Assembly (NCBI RefSeq): GCF_004379255.2
Contig: NC_056035.1
Span: forward strand, 28,659,208 to 28,723,207
DNA length: 64,000 bases
DNA from: Salvia splendens
Lineage: Eukaryota; Streptophyta; Magnoliopsida; Lamiales; Lamiaceae
Reading direction: 5' to 3'
Shown: positions 1 to 10,529 of the stretch, one piece after another
Layout of the letters: every line of letters begins with the position of its first letter
How positions within the stretch are numbered: position 1 is the stretch's first letter
Notes under the pieces: model-generated
What the model was told of the DNA's origin: nothing
The model's database searches: none
What the model saw: the letters and a program-made list of their open reading frames with translations, nothing else
Made by a program: the position numbers and the translations under genes

Positions 1-580
1 TGTCATATCTTCGTGTTGATATATTTAATACACTATATTGACATTGAGTTCATAAATTTGATAATTGTTATTATCTTTTAAATATTGAAAAATGAAAAAT
101 GAAAAATGAAATTACACAAGACAATTTATAGACAATTAGATCTCTAGAATCTTATGGTCTTAAATTAGTTGTAATTAACAATTAAGGGATGAGTTAGTAA
201 TTGGTCACACCTCATAAAAGAGGATACTTCAACATCATTTATCCCATATTAAAATGACGTAAGAAACATTCAAGGATATCTCTATAAAAGAGAAACAACC
301 AAGAATAATTTCATACAATTCATAGGCCAACAAATAAATGTGGGCTATTATGAAATTCTAGTATTAATATACTTACGAAAATTGATTTTTATATATAAAA
401 TAATTTTATAAATTTTTTTAGAAATCAACCAAAAATTGAGATAATTATCACATACATATAAAATGTTTGACTAATATTTCAAATTAGTATCTAAAGTTTC
501 AAGTTTACATATGTTAAAAAACTTTTATTTATATTTTAAGTTGATATAAAAATGGCCAAACGAAGATTGAAAAATAAATA
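1..580. other. AT-rich intergenic DNA
   Basis: No convincing coding frame, RNA gene or terminal-repeat structure is visible. The stretch is AT-rich with short A/T runs and ends at the target duplication of the next element. Confidence 0.6.
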
Positions 581-1796
581 GAGTGAATTACAAAAATGGT
601 ACTTAATCTTTCATTTTCGCATATAAATGGTACCTGATCTTTATTTTATATCGTTTTTGGTATCTATAAATTATATTTTTGGTACATGATGCAATTTTTA
701 CCCCAAAATGCCCTCTAAACAAATACATTTTTTTGTTTATGTCATAGAGGATATTTTGGGCATACTAAAAACTAGTAATAAAAGTGATATTATAATATTT
801 TCTTTCATTCTTCTCACTCTTTATACTAATATTATTAATCCATATTAATATTATTATTTTGATGTTATAAATTAATATTTTTATAATACTAAAAACTAGT
901 AAATAAATAATTATTGTATAATTATTTAAATTATGAATCATATAATATTATATAATAATAATAATAATAATTATTATTATTTATATTAAATTAATAACTA
1001 ACCAATGTAGTCTTCATAAAAATTTAAAATTGTGAATTGTATTCATAATGATATAAAGAGTTAGAAAATTTTTAGTTAGGTGTTTCAACCCTAAAATGAG
1101 TATAAAATAATTTAATAAAATATATTCAATTGATTTAATTACTTTAAATAATTAATTTGGTTAGGTGTTTTATTCTTGATTTATGTATTATGAATGTAAT
1201 TAGATGATGTATAAAAGACTAAAAAGAATGAAGAAAAAGAAGAGAAAAGAAAAAAAAGAAGAAACACAAACTAAGGTGAAAATAGAAAGAAGAAAGGAAG
1301 ATAAAATATTAAAAAGAAAGAAGAAATTGAAGAAAAAGAAAGAAGAAGAAACTAAAGAATAAAAACACAAATAAGAAAGGAAGGAAAAAAATCACATGTT
1401 TGTTATTATTTAATTGAAATTTCCAAAAGTATCCTTCATAATCAAAATATCACATGTTTAGTACATATGATTATTTTTGTCATGTGGTACCAAAAACGGT
1501 ACTCCCTACGTCTCAAAAGAATATGCATTTTGGGACCATCACAAGTTTTAATGTAAAATTGGTAAAGTAAGAGAGAAGTAGAGAGAAAAGGTAAATAAAT
1601 GTATTGTTAGTGGAGAATGAGTCCCACCTCATTAGAGAGAAAAGACTTTCCAAGAATAGAAAGTGCATATTCTTGTGGGACGGACTAAAAAGGAAAGAGT
1701 GCATATTCTTGAGGGACAGACGAAGTATAAAATAAAGATCAAGTACCATTCATGTGCAAAAGTGAAAGATTAGGTACCATTTATGTAGTTTACTCC
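581..1796. mobile_element. Non-autonomous DNA transposon with ~75-bp TIRs
   Basis: The ends are long imperfect inverted repeats. The left arm (581 to about 658) carries ATGGTACTTAATCTTTCA and CGTTTTTGGTA blocks, and both recur inverted at about 1487-1500 and 1730-1796. The 8-bp AATAAATA lies directly outside both ends (573-580 and 1797-1804) and reads as a target-site duplication. No transposase frame is present. Long TIRs with an 8-9 bp duplication suggest a MULE or hAT derivative; the class is inferred. A Stowaway-like MITE sits inside the right TIR, so this element is the older of the two. Confidence 0.75.
1502..1725. mobile_element. Stowaway-like MITE inside a larger TIR element
   Basis: Begins CTCCCTACGTCTC and ends in the near-complementary GGGACAGACGAAG, flanked by TA on both sides (1500-1501 and 1726-1727). 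It is 224 bp with no coding capacity. Subterminal blocks around the AAGAATATGCA motif are also inverted. It splits the right TIR of the surrounding element. Confidence 0.8.
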
Positions 1797-1917
1797 AATA
1801 AATATGGAATGTAATCTCTCAGTCTCAAGGTAGTTGAGACATTTCTTCTGGGCACTGAATATAAGAAATTGATTAGTTAAAGATTAAAGTAGAGATAATA
1901 AAATAAGAAAGATAATA

Positions 1918-2150
1918 CTCCCTTCGTCCCAACTAAGTTGATACAAAACTTTTGGGCACGAAGATTAGGAAATTGTGTTGTAAAATAGGAAAGATGAATA
2001 AAGTAGTAAAGATAAAGAGATAGTAAAGTAGGTGATATAATAAAGTAAGAGTGATTGAATGATTTATTTTTTGTCAAAAATAAAATGACTCAGCTTAGTT
2101 GGGATATCCCAAAAAAGAAATACGATTCAACTTAGTTAGGACGGAAGGAG
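1918..2150. mobile_element. Stowaway-like MITE
   Basis: Begins CTCCCTTCGTCCCAAC, ends GTTAGGACGGAAGGAG and is flanked by TA (1916-1917 and 2151-2152). It is 233 bp and non-coding. Subterminal AACTAAGTTGA and its complement give a foldback. Confidence 0.8.
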
Positions 2151-2550
2151 TACTAAATTAAAAAAGATAATAAAATAAAAGAGATATAAAAAAATAAAAT
2201 AAAAAATGAATAAAGATTTTATTAAAAAAATAACTCAACAAGGACAAAAAAAAATCTGAACCAACTTGAGATTATTAATTTATACAAATTTGAAACTTTT
2301 AGTTATCATTTTGAATTTGAAAATATTGGTAAAATATTTCAAATATTACTATACAACTTTGTGTCAGTGTTGTGAAATGAAAAACCTAATTTTTGCATCT
2401 TAAATCCGATTTATTAAAATATAATTGGATTGCTTGTTTGAGAGGAAACCAAATAACCAATCCATGAGTCAATTGAAGGTGAGTTTTCTTCCCCACCAAG
2501 AATTCTTGACTATAAACATCCGTCTTCTGCAGAGAAGAGTCGAAGAAGAA

Positions 2551-2724
2551 ATGGGCATCATAAAGAGCGGCTTCTCATTCATTGTGGGGACTGCTTGCGG
2601 AGTTTACATCGCCCAGAATTACAACGTCCCTAATGTTCGGAAGCTTTTCAACACTAGCCTCGTCGTCGCCAAGCACATCGAGGAGAATTACCGCAAGCCC
2701 AAGAAGCGCGACGATGATGAATAG
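2551..2724 (+). CDS. DUF4535-type small membrane protein
   Basis: This frame encodes 57 residues starting MGIIKSGFSF and ending KKRDDDE. Residues about 6-22 form one short hydrophobic segment (FSFIVGTACGVYIAQ), followed by NYNVPNVRKL and a charged tail. That layout matches what I recall of the plant DUF4535 family of short, probably organelle or endomembrane single-pass proteins whose function is unknown. The frame is open back to 2425, but family length and the typical MG(I/F)(I/V)KS start favour ATG 2551. Upstream residues would then be 5' leader. It appears intronless and stands alone between a MITE-rich stretch and about 1.4 kb without a gene. Family assignment is from memory. Confidence 0.75.
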   Translation: MGIIKSGFSFIVGTACGVYIAQNYNVPNVRKLFNTSLVVAKHIEENYRKPKKRDDDE

Positions 2725-4158
2725 ACCACAATTCATACTCCCTTCGATCTGATTTTTATGTTTTATACTTCAATTTTAGATTCCCCTGTGCAATTGAAGG
2801 GGTTCAATTTTATTTTTTTTAGATTAGGGCTTGAAAAACTTTTGAGGTGTTTATAAAGATTTTGATGGTTACTGTGTTCAATGTTGAGTATTGGAAACTT
2901 GGATTCGTGTGTTGTTTCTCTTCGTTGCTTTTTAATGCTAACTTGCTTCTGAATGGATGAATGATAATCAAGTTTTCTATTTGAGTTGAGCCTATGTTTG
3001 GGAAAGGTTGTTTGTGGTTCAGCATTGAGCTTTTGGTGATTCCTTTGCCTGCAAATGCAATATGTTTGGTGGTGTTGCTTTAATGCCAAATTGATTCTGT
3101 AAGGATAAATGATTAAGAAATCTTTGTATTGGAGCTGATGTTTAGCCTATACTTTGGCATCGGTGGTTCGTCATCTTGGTTCAGCATTGTGCTGTTGGTG
3201 ATTCTTATATAAATTACTCTATAAGAAGGTAATGATATTACTGCTTGCCACTTATTTTGTAGAGTTGTAAGGAATGACACTTCTTTTGCTCATATATCAT
3301 CCCTTTGAGATCTTCTCTGATGCTGTGTTTTCCTTCCAAGCCAATGGAGAGAAGCAATTCTTTGGTTTTGGATTAGTGAAATCTTCTAGTATTAAGAATC
3401 ACCACACTAAAAGCTTAGATTATAGCTCTGTCACATGTAATGTGTTAAAAATTGGACACGCTGATACCATATTAGAAATGAGCCACTTACCCCTTACAAG
3501 GCATCATAAGGAGGGAGGGTTATCCGCACTTATATAGATGAGATGGGATTTTCACCAAGTCGATGTGAGAGATTTTAACAGAATGTTAATGAGCTATAAT
3601 CAATCAATCTACAGTTTTGGGAATTTTTCCTAAAGTGATGCACATCCCTTATTGCAATGAAAAGTTATGCTATTGAAACAGATAAGCATGTACAAAAAAA
3701 CATGTCTGTTTTCACCCCACTTACTTTCTGATCTTATTAGCTTGGATTTGGATGACAAAATAGGAATCTGATGGCTGAAGATAGCAGGACATGGGGAAAT
3801 GCATTAGCTAATGGGTCACAGTTTCATTGTTGTGGTTCAAAATAATCTCCTACTGGTAAGGGGAGTTGGGCATAAAAAGATGAATGATTTACCTTGAGAA
3901 CACAGATAAACTTGTGAAACTATTTTCATCCATAATTTGTATTTTGCTTGCATATCCTTATGGAACAGTTTCAGTCTGTAGACTGACTATTAGTTCACCT
4001 CAGGAAGAAACATGTCATGCTTTAAATTTTGGGGTGTCAAATTCATCTATTCATGGTATGGAAATGTTTTTTTTGAGGCTTTAGTATATTGTCTTGTAGT
4101 ATATCTATTTCCTCTTGAATTGTGTTTGTGGAAATATTTGCTCATTAACTAGTAAATA
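2725..4158. other. No gene recognised
   Basis: The first few hundred bases probably hold the 3' UTR of the small membrane protein gene. Open frames here (for example 3274-3537) have no recognisable domain and no coding-like composition. Confidence 0.5.
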
Positions 4159-4356
4159 CTCCCCCCGTTCCACTCTAAGTGGAGCATTTCTTATTCACGG
4201 GATTTTATGCAGTGTTATTTTGTGAGTTAAGTGGAGAGAGAATAAAGTAAGAGAAGAGAAAGTAGAACGAGTGATGTTTTCATTTTAAGAAATGTGTCAT
4301 TTAGAGTGGGACATCCCAAAAAGGTAAATGTGTCACTTAGAGTGGGATGGGGGGAG
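4159..4356. mobile_element. Stowaway-like MITE (family shared with 23257-23438)
   Basis: Begins CTCCCCCCGTTCCACTCTAA, ends TTAGAGTGGGATGGGGGGAG and has TA at both edges. It is 198 bp. Its interior (TAAGTGGAGCATTTCTTATT) is nearly the same as the MITE at 23257, so the two are copies of one family. Confidence 0.85.
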
Positions 4357-4917
4357 TATGTTTTTTTTGAAGGATGTTCCCTTTCCATGCAGGTTAAACG
4401 CTCTAGAAAGGGCTTTCAAGTTTCAGATATTTTCCTTTGTATGAAATTAATTAGTTTCTAAAAGTAAAGAAAATTGAAACTGCTTCTGAATCACAAGTTA
4501 TCTCATATTGAGATATATGGAGTTAGGATTCAGAAATAGAGAATGACAATAGACCTGTAGTGCTTTCAAGTCATGGTTGCTTATATGTTTTATATCCTAT
4601 CTCAGATTTTGTTGGCTTAGTCTTAGCATCTTTTCACCTAGATATGTATCTGATATTCATTGTGTACCAGCTTTAATATGAGAGAGAATTAACTTGCTTA
4701 TGTAATTAAATGGTGTTCTTACTTAGCATTTGATAAAGTGACAGGGAAGTTTCTTTACTTGCCTTAAATGACACTGATTTTCACGTAAAGTTTAGAAGCT
4801 CGTCCTATACACGCACATAGCTAAACAGCAACTTTATGTATTTGTATTAATGTGTAAACTTTATGTATCAACACGCCAAATGATATGACTCTATACATAC
4901 TTCTCTACTATTTTATT
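4357..4917. other. No gene recognised; downstream flank of membrane protein gene
   Basis: This is AT-rich sequence without a supported frame. The bases next to 4918 should contain the 3' UTR and poly(A) site of the minus-strand gene. Confidence 0.4.
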
Positions 4918-7176
4918 CTAATCGATGTTGAGGCACAAGTCAGGAGAAGAACTACTTGTTGTACAAGACTCCTGACGTAGCAGATCATTCTCCTTGCCCA
5001 CCGCACGCCATTTGTTAATGCATGCCATTTTGTTTGGACTTGAACTCAGGGAGGAGCAGGAGCTAAGAATCTCCAATATCTTTTCTGTTTTGCCTAGTAG
5101 AAGTATAGCACTGCGAACGCTTTCCTCTCTCTGTTCAATGGAACTCTGGTGGCATTTTAGCGATATGGCATGCTGTAAGTTGGTAAGGCAAGCGCCTATT
5201 ATGTCAGTGATCATGGCGGTAAGATTCTCAAACATTGCCTTACTGCATTCATGTGATCTATTTTCAGTTTCAAGCAGAAGGGTTTGGCATATTCTGTACA
5301 TCGAATTTGCAGCCAAAACCTTGACGGGCCACTTTGAAGGATTGTACTTTAAACAACCAAGTGTGTCATTCTGTCTCAACTCTGAAAACATGTTTTTTGC
5401 TATGTCTGAAAGCTCTTGAATTGTGTCTCTTGGGCTCTTTTCCTGCAGTGCCAACTGACGGAGATCCATGTCGAGCCACCTGTAATGAAGGTCAACCCCT
5501 CCCCACACGATCTCTGCTGCTTTCCTGACATTCGTCAAGTCTTCATTAGCATCAAGGTTGTTTTCTATGAATCTAACATATTTAAGGCCTTGATGCACAG
5601 ATTTCATCAGCCCTTTTAGGGATTGAAAGTTGGTGTTACTCGTTGCAACTGCAATGCTCGTCAGCGTCACTAGAGGAAGAGCCCAGCTGTAGGGAGGCTC
5701 TTCAGAATCCAATGAAGGAACCTGGTAGCTGTCAAATTTATGTACCCCTTCAAACCCTCTTGACGGATTGAGAGTCTCCATTAGTTCTGTGAGCTGTCTC
5801 GGCTGCTTTCGTCTCCCCATTCTAACCCAGTGTCCAATGGCGTCCCTGTCATTTTCCATCATCACGTCTACCAGCTCATCCTCTCCTTCAAGGTGCAGAA
5901 CATAACTGCTGAGATCCAGTTTGCAATTGCCTCTCGAATCCGAATCTGTATCAGAGTTCACAATTGTGTTGTGGCATTTAACCAACGCAACAAGTTTCTT
6001 GCAGCAACGATGTATTTTTATCAACTGGCTAACGAAGATGATTGATATTCGCCCGACTATCTTGCTCAAGATCACCATTGCTTTCTGGATGAAAATGCAT
6101 ATATCTAATACCTTGTCCTTTACGGCATGCACAAGCTTTCTACTGCTTCGGCCGCATACTGACAAATCCAGCGGAAGCGCTCTGAGTTGGTACAGCTTCT
6201 GAACCCAGTAACCCTCTACTGATAATAACCCGTGTTTGCTTCCGTGTTTCATTCTCTTCGGGCACCTAAACTTAATCGCAATGAACCATCTCGTTGCAGG
6301 GGCAATCGTTCCTCCCACGACCGCCGCTGCCTGAGTCGCCAGTATCAACGCAGTCGACCACTTGTAGTCCGACTCCCCTTCACAGAATCTGAATCCCCAC
6401 GGCATCAGGTAGCTACGAAGCACAGCCTCTCCCAGAGTAACCGCGGTGAGGAGGCAGAACGCCCCTGACGCGGTGCAAGTCGCCAAACGCCCCATCACGA
6501 ACTGAGGGCTGCAGGTATGTGCCATCATCCAATGCCTAGCCAGATCATCTCTCATAATCCGAGTTATCGAAAGACTGCAACTGGTCGTTTCACGTTCCTT
6601 CATTGCCACTAAATACTTCTTGCTGTACTTAATATCCAGCACACACTTGGTTGCAGGAATCGCAATCGACGAAGCGATCACGATCGAGAACAACACGACC
6701 ATCAGGGACATCACGACCACATGCTCGTACCAGAACACGTAAACGACCCCGGTGCCCATCTGGATGCAAACATTGACAATGACAGTGACAACAAGGATCC
6801 CAAGAGCCACCACATTCATCATGAGCTCTTTAGTCTCCATGGCTCCTAACGAAGGCATGGAGTTTCCGATGGTGGTGCAGATGAAGGCGGTGCTGCTGAG
6901 CTTTGCCAGCTGATCGTGGGCCTGGGGCATCGACGTGTTGAGATCAACCGCGAGCTTGACCGCAACGCCTATGAGAGTGAGAGTCGTTGCGTTGAGAGCG
7001 AAGAACTTGCAAGGGAACCAGAACTTCCTGTAGCGGAAGCCGTGGAAGGCGTCTATCACCATAGCTATCGCGCAAGCTGCGGACGCTGCTACGACGTAGA
7101 GGCCGATCCACGGCATCGGCTCGTTGAATCTCGAGTCATCCAGTATTCCATTGATGGTGCACCCAATCTTGCCCAT
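4918..7176 (-). CDS. Plant multi-pass membrane protein, uncharacterised, intronless
   Basis: A single uninterrupted frame of 752 residues starts MGKIGCTINGILDDSRFNEP. The N-terminal half is membrane-embedded, with hydrophobic segments at about residues 24-44, 56-78, 120-143, 150-173, 230-252 and 273-295 and a weaker one near 365-385. The C-terminal half is soluble and mostly helical, with an acidic HLEGEDELVDVMMENDRDAI stretch, WVRMGRRKQPRQL, and a Ser-rich tail ending LCLNID. I recognise the architecture as a large single-exon plant protein family without assigned function, but cannot name it. No transporter or kinase motif is visible. Base composition is clearly more GC-rich than the flanks and no frame damage is seen, so it is probably a functional gene. 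MITE remnants lie about 200 bp upstream of the ATG. Confidence 0.85.
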   Translation of the reverse strand: MGKIGCTINGILDDSRFNEPMPWIGLYVVAASAACAIAMVIDAFHGFRYRKFWFPCKFFALNATTLTLIGVAVKLAVDLNTSMPQAHDQLAKLSSTAFICTTIGNSMPSLGAMETKELMMNVVALGILVVTVIVNVCIQMGTGVVYVFWYEHVVVMSLMVVLFSIVIASSIAIPATKCVLDIKYSKKYLVAMKERETTSCSLSITRIMRDDLARHWMMAHTCSPQFVMGRLATCTASGAFCLLTAVTLGEAVLRSYLMPWGFRFCEGESDYKWSTALILATQAAAVVGGTIAPATRWFIAIKFRCPKRMKHGSKHGLLSVEGYWVQKLYQLRALPLDLSVCGRSSRKLVHAVKDKVLDICIFIQKAMVILSKIVGRISIIFVSQLIKIHRCCKKLVALVKCHNTIVNSDTDSDSRGNCKLDLSSYVLHLEGEDELVDVMMENDRDAIGHWVRMGRRKQPRQLTELMETLNPSRGFEGVHKFDSYQVPSLDSEEPPYSWALPLVTLTSIAVATSNTNFQSLKGLMKSVHQGLKYVRFIENNLDANEDLTNVRKAAEIVWGGVDLHYRWLDMDLRQLALQEKSPRDTIQELSDIAKNMFSELRQNDTLGCLKYNPSKWPVKVLAANSMYRICQTLLLETENRSHECSKAMFENLTAMITDIIGACLTNLQHAISLKCHQSSIEQREESVRSAILLLGKTEKILEILSSCSSLSSSPNKMACINKWRAVGKENDLLRQESCTTSSSSPDLCLNID

Positions 7177-7379
7177 GTGGTCTAGTAGTATTTACTCAAA
7201 TTTGGGTTGAATGTTGAATAATTATTGGTATTGAAGTGGTTTGGGTTAGTGGAGCGTGTTGAACGTTGAAACTTCAATTTTCAATATCAGATGCATCCAA
7301 AGTTGATGACATTGATGATGATGTTTACTCAAACAATTGGAAGAAGTAATTATTTGAGTGAAGACAATTATTATTTGCT

Positions 7380-7557
7380 CTAACTTTTTTCCTTTTATAG
7401 TAAAGTACTTAAAGTAGAAAGTGAATAAAGTAGAAAGAATAAAGTAATAGATAGTAAAGTAAGAAAAAGAAAAAAGTTACTATATAAGGAAATGACTCAA
7501 CTATGAGGGAATTTTCCAAAATGGAAAAATGATTCAACTATGGAGAAACGGAGGGAG
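7380..7557. mobile_element. Degraded Stowaway-like MITE, right end intact
   Basis: The right terminus ACGGAGGGAG is followed by TA (7558-7559). Subterminal AAATGATTCAACTATGG is typical of this MITE group. The left terminus is not recognisable, so the left boundary is approximate. It abuts the next MITE. Confidence 0.55.
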
Positions 7558-7559
7558 TA

Positions 7560-7765
7560 GTCCCTCCGTCCTCCATAGGAATCTCGGTTCATTTTTACTT
7601 TAAATGATAGATACATTTTCACTTTACACTAACTCATTCCACTCAGTATTATAAAACTAATGCATAAAAATGGGTTCACATTTTATTATCTTTTCTCATC
7701 CATTTTTTTTTATATTTTTTAAAACTCATGCCGAACTCAAATGGAATTCTTAATGGTTGATGAAA
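7560..7765. mobile_element. Degraded Stowaway-like MITE, left end intact
   Basis: Begins GTCCCTCCGTCCTCCATAGG directly after the TA that closes the preceding MITE. The ACTTTACACTAACTCATTCC and TATTATAAAACTAATGCATA blocks are typical of another Stowaway subfamily seen elsewhere here (16533, 27735). The right end is eroded; the boundary is approximate. Confidence 0.55.
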
Positions 7766-9244
7766 GAAGTAATTATACTACATCAAGTTTGTTGAGTCAC
7801 GATTGACTTTTCACCTAGTATATTTTTCTATTATAAATGTGTGATACTTACATTTTTCAAAATCTTCTGGAGAAATTCTTCTATGCAAGAAACAACTTTT
7901 TAGATTTCCAAATTAAAGTTCTCTTTTTGTCTATTTTTCTTTTAACTTAAAACAATTTTATTAATTAATTTTATTTATCGTGTCTTTCTTTATTCTTTGT
8001 TTATTATTTATTTTATTTAATCTTATACTTTATTCTATTTTTATTGAATTCATTAAACTTTATTTTCTTGAAGTGTTGAAAAGAAACTTCTATAATTAAC
8101 TTGGGATAGTATTTGAGCTTTATTTTATAGTAGTATCTATTACAAAAAGAAATTTTCGTAACACAACATCAAGATGTGTATAGACGAACTACTGGCCCAG
8201 AATTGTCAATGATAACGCATTTGGTCTATTACATCTCTTGGATTGAATTAGATGTGACGTTTACTTTGGAAAAAATGCAAATTCAAAAAGGACATACTAA
8301 TCTTAGATAAGTATGTCTCACTCTTATTAAGGTGTTCGCCTTTTGCTTTAGCCAGATGCCAGAAATAATTCTGGATCAGATATATAGGTGGTAGGCCACA
8401 CAAATACATAATTCAATTTGTCTGTTCAGTCAGCATGATTTGGTTCACAAGTTTATAAAAAATATGCCTTAATGTACTGTGTTGACCAAAACACCCCATA
8501 CTCCTTCTTCCTCTTCGGTTTCATCTCACATTCCTCCGCTGCCACCGCGCCACTCCCTCCGGCGGTCGTTGGAGCTAGATACCATCTTCAAACTCCTTTT
8601 GCATCTCTTCTTCCTCATCAATTTCTCACTCTTCGCCTCGATCGGCGCCGACGCTGCCGCTTCCTCACCGCTGTTGAAGTTGAGGGGCTCGATCGATTAA
8701 ATTCTTCGCCGATTTTGGCCAATTCTTCTCCGTCCGCTTGTTTGTCCCGGTTCTATAGCGAGAGATATTTGATGCCAGAAATGCTTCCCGAATAAGCAAA
8801 AAACAAAAAAAAGTTCAGAGTTTATGTGATGGATCGTAGTCGCCATAGATTCTTAACTATGGAGTGAGGTATGTACAGATTTCCGACAACGGAGGGAGGG
8901 ATGTATTCAACACCGGCTGTGCGACGGATTTGGGGGTAGAGCTGAATCAAATTTCAAAACGAGGGATGAAGAGATACACGTGGAAGTGCAGGGTTAAAGA
9001 TGTAAATTCGTGGCCAATTCTTGGGATGACGTATGCATCCAGATTTAAAAACCACGATTTTTGAAAGATTTTTATCTGCACATTTGTGGAATGCACAGTG
9101 CGGGCCCATCAATTGTCGAGGGCCGCCCATATATTTAACTGATACACCGAACGCCATAAATTGTCAAGAAATGAGACCATTTCTGCCCATATCTGATAAA
9201 CCGAACGCGTCAATGTTCATTGCTATTGTTAAAGTGGATACACC
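7766..9244. other. No gene confirmed; one weak GC-richer patch
   Basis: Mostly AT-rich. The 8472-8795 patch is GC-richer, with overlapping frames in two phases (107 and 73 residues) dominated by Ser, Pro and Arg. It has no recognisable domain and could be the relic of a gene's 5' exon. I do not call it a gene. Confidence 0.35.
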
Positions 9245-9653
9245 TAGAGGCGCCTACGGTTCCGGAACCGGCGGTTACGGTTCGGAACCACCTGTTCCGG
9301 TTTTGGAAATTGTCGAACATGAACCAAACCGCGAGGGTGATTCGCGGTTACAGTTCCGGTTCCGGTTCCAAAACCGCCGGTTTCGGTTTCGGTTCCAAAC
9401 CAGCGGTTTTTTACGGTTTTTCACGGTTCTAAACTGTCGGTTTTTTGCGGTTCCAGCTGTTTTTCGCGGTTCCGGTTTGGAACGGCCCGGATCCGGCGGT
9501 TCCGGTTCGAAATTTTTTTAACCTGAACCGAACCACGGTTCAAAAATCGACGGTTTTGATTCAGGTAAATTCTCATGGTTTCATTTCGGAACCGTAACCG
9601 GCGGTTATGGTTTCAGTTTTAACCGCAGGTTCGGTAAACCTTGGGCAGGTCTA
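9245..9653. mobile_element. hAT-like non-autonomous element of GGTTCCGG-type repeats
   Basis: The 409-bp block is flanked by identical 8-bp GATACACC copies (9237-9244 and 9654-9661), the duplication length of hAT elements. Termini are TAGAGGCGCC on the left and, read from the right, TAGACCTGCC. The interior consists of permuted, self-complementary GGTTCCGGTTCC, AACCGCCGG and CGGTTTTT words, so the whole piece can fold on itself. No transposase is encoded. The frames that run through it are by-products of the repeat. Confidence 0.75.
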
Positions 9654-10325
9654 GATACACCTTACCAACATACTGAGTGGAAAAAATAAAAGAGAAGGTT
9701 GTTGAAACATAAAAAAAACACATGACTAAGTCTGATATGGAGTGGGACCCTAATGCTGAACTACTCAAACTTCCAAAAATAGCAAGAAATGTCACTAATT
9801 CTTGACATTTCAAGTTGTTCAGTTTCTCATTTATATTTCTTGAAAGTCCTCCGAATCATAGAAGGCTCGCACTTGTTCATTCAATAATGTTCGCTTCGTC
9901 CCCTAAACACAACGATCATTTTCTTTTATATTTATCCCATAAAAATATTTTATTTCTATTTATGAAAAGTTCTCCCAAATTCATTATCATGCTGTTTATT
10001 TACAATTTATACTAAGAGGAATCACCATTAAACATTAATAATAATGTGACCCATTAAACCGCACCAAGAATTGGATAAGATGTTACCCCTTCCTTTTTTT
10101 CAATTCCCCCCAAATTGCACAAATTAATGGCAAGGGGCATGAAGTGGCTTTTTGAAAATATTGGAAGGTGTTTTTTGTCATCACAAATTCACAATCAGGC
10201 ATTATTGAAATTATCAAATTTGCGGTTCCCAAACTGGAAAACTAAACACGTACTACTATACACTTCAATTCGGTGGGCCATCCCTTTCGTAAATGGCACG
10301 CATTTCAATTCTGTTAATAAATGTA
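9654..10325. other. No gene recognised
   Basis: AT-rich sequence without a supported feature between the hAT-like element and the next MITE. Confidence 0.4.
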
Positions 10326-10529
10326 CTCCATCCGTCCTACTAAAATAATTCACTTTCCTTTTTAATTTTTCTTATATAAGATGAACCATTATTGAAAATA
10401 AAAATCTCTTTATCTCTATTTTATTTCATTTTTTTCCTACTTTATTTTTTCCAACTAACACATACAATAAAACTGCATAACATCTTATGTCGCCCAAATA
10501 AGATGTCATCTTCTTTGAGACGGATGGAG
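10326..10529. mobile_element. Stowaway-like MITE
   Basis: Begins CTCCATCCGTCCTAC, ends GAGACGGATGGAG and is flanked by TA (10324-10325 and 10530-10531). It is 204 bp and non-coding. Confidence 0.8.

Noticed and set aside
8472..8795. GC-richer patch with two overlapping frames (107 and 73 residues)
   Set aside because: No domain, low-complexity composition, no convincing splice continuation. Left as unassigned.
9033..9521. 162-residue frame with GSG- and FRF-rich repeats
   Set aside because: It lies almost wholly in the hAT-like repeat element; the periodic peptide is a by-product of GGTTCCGG words.
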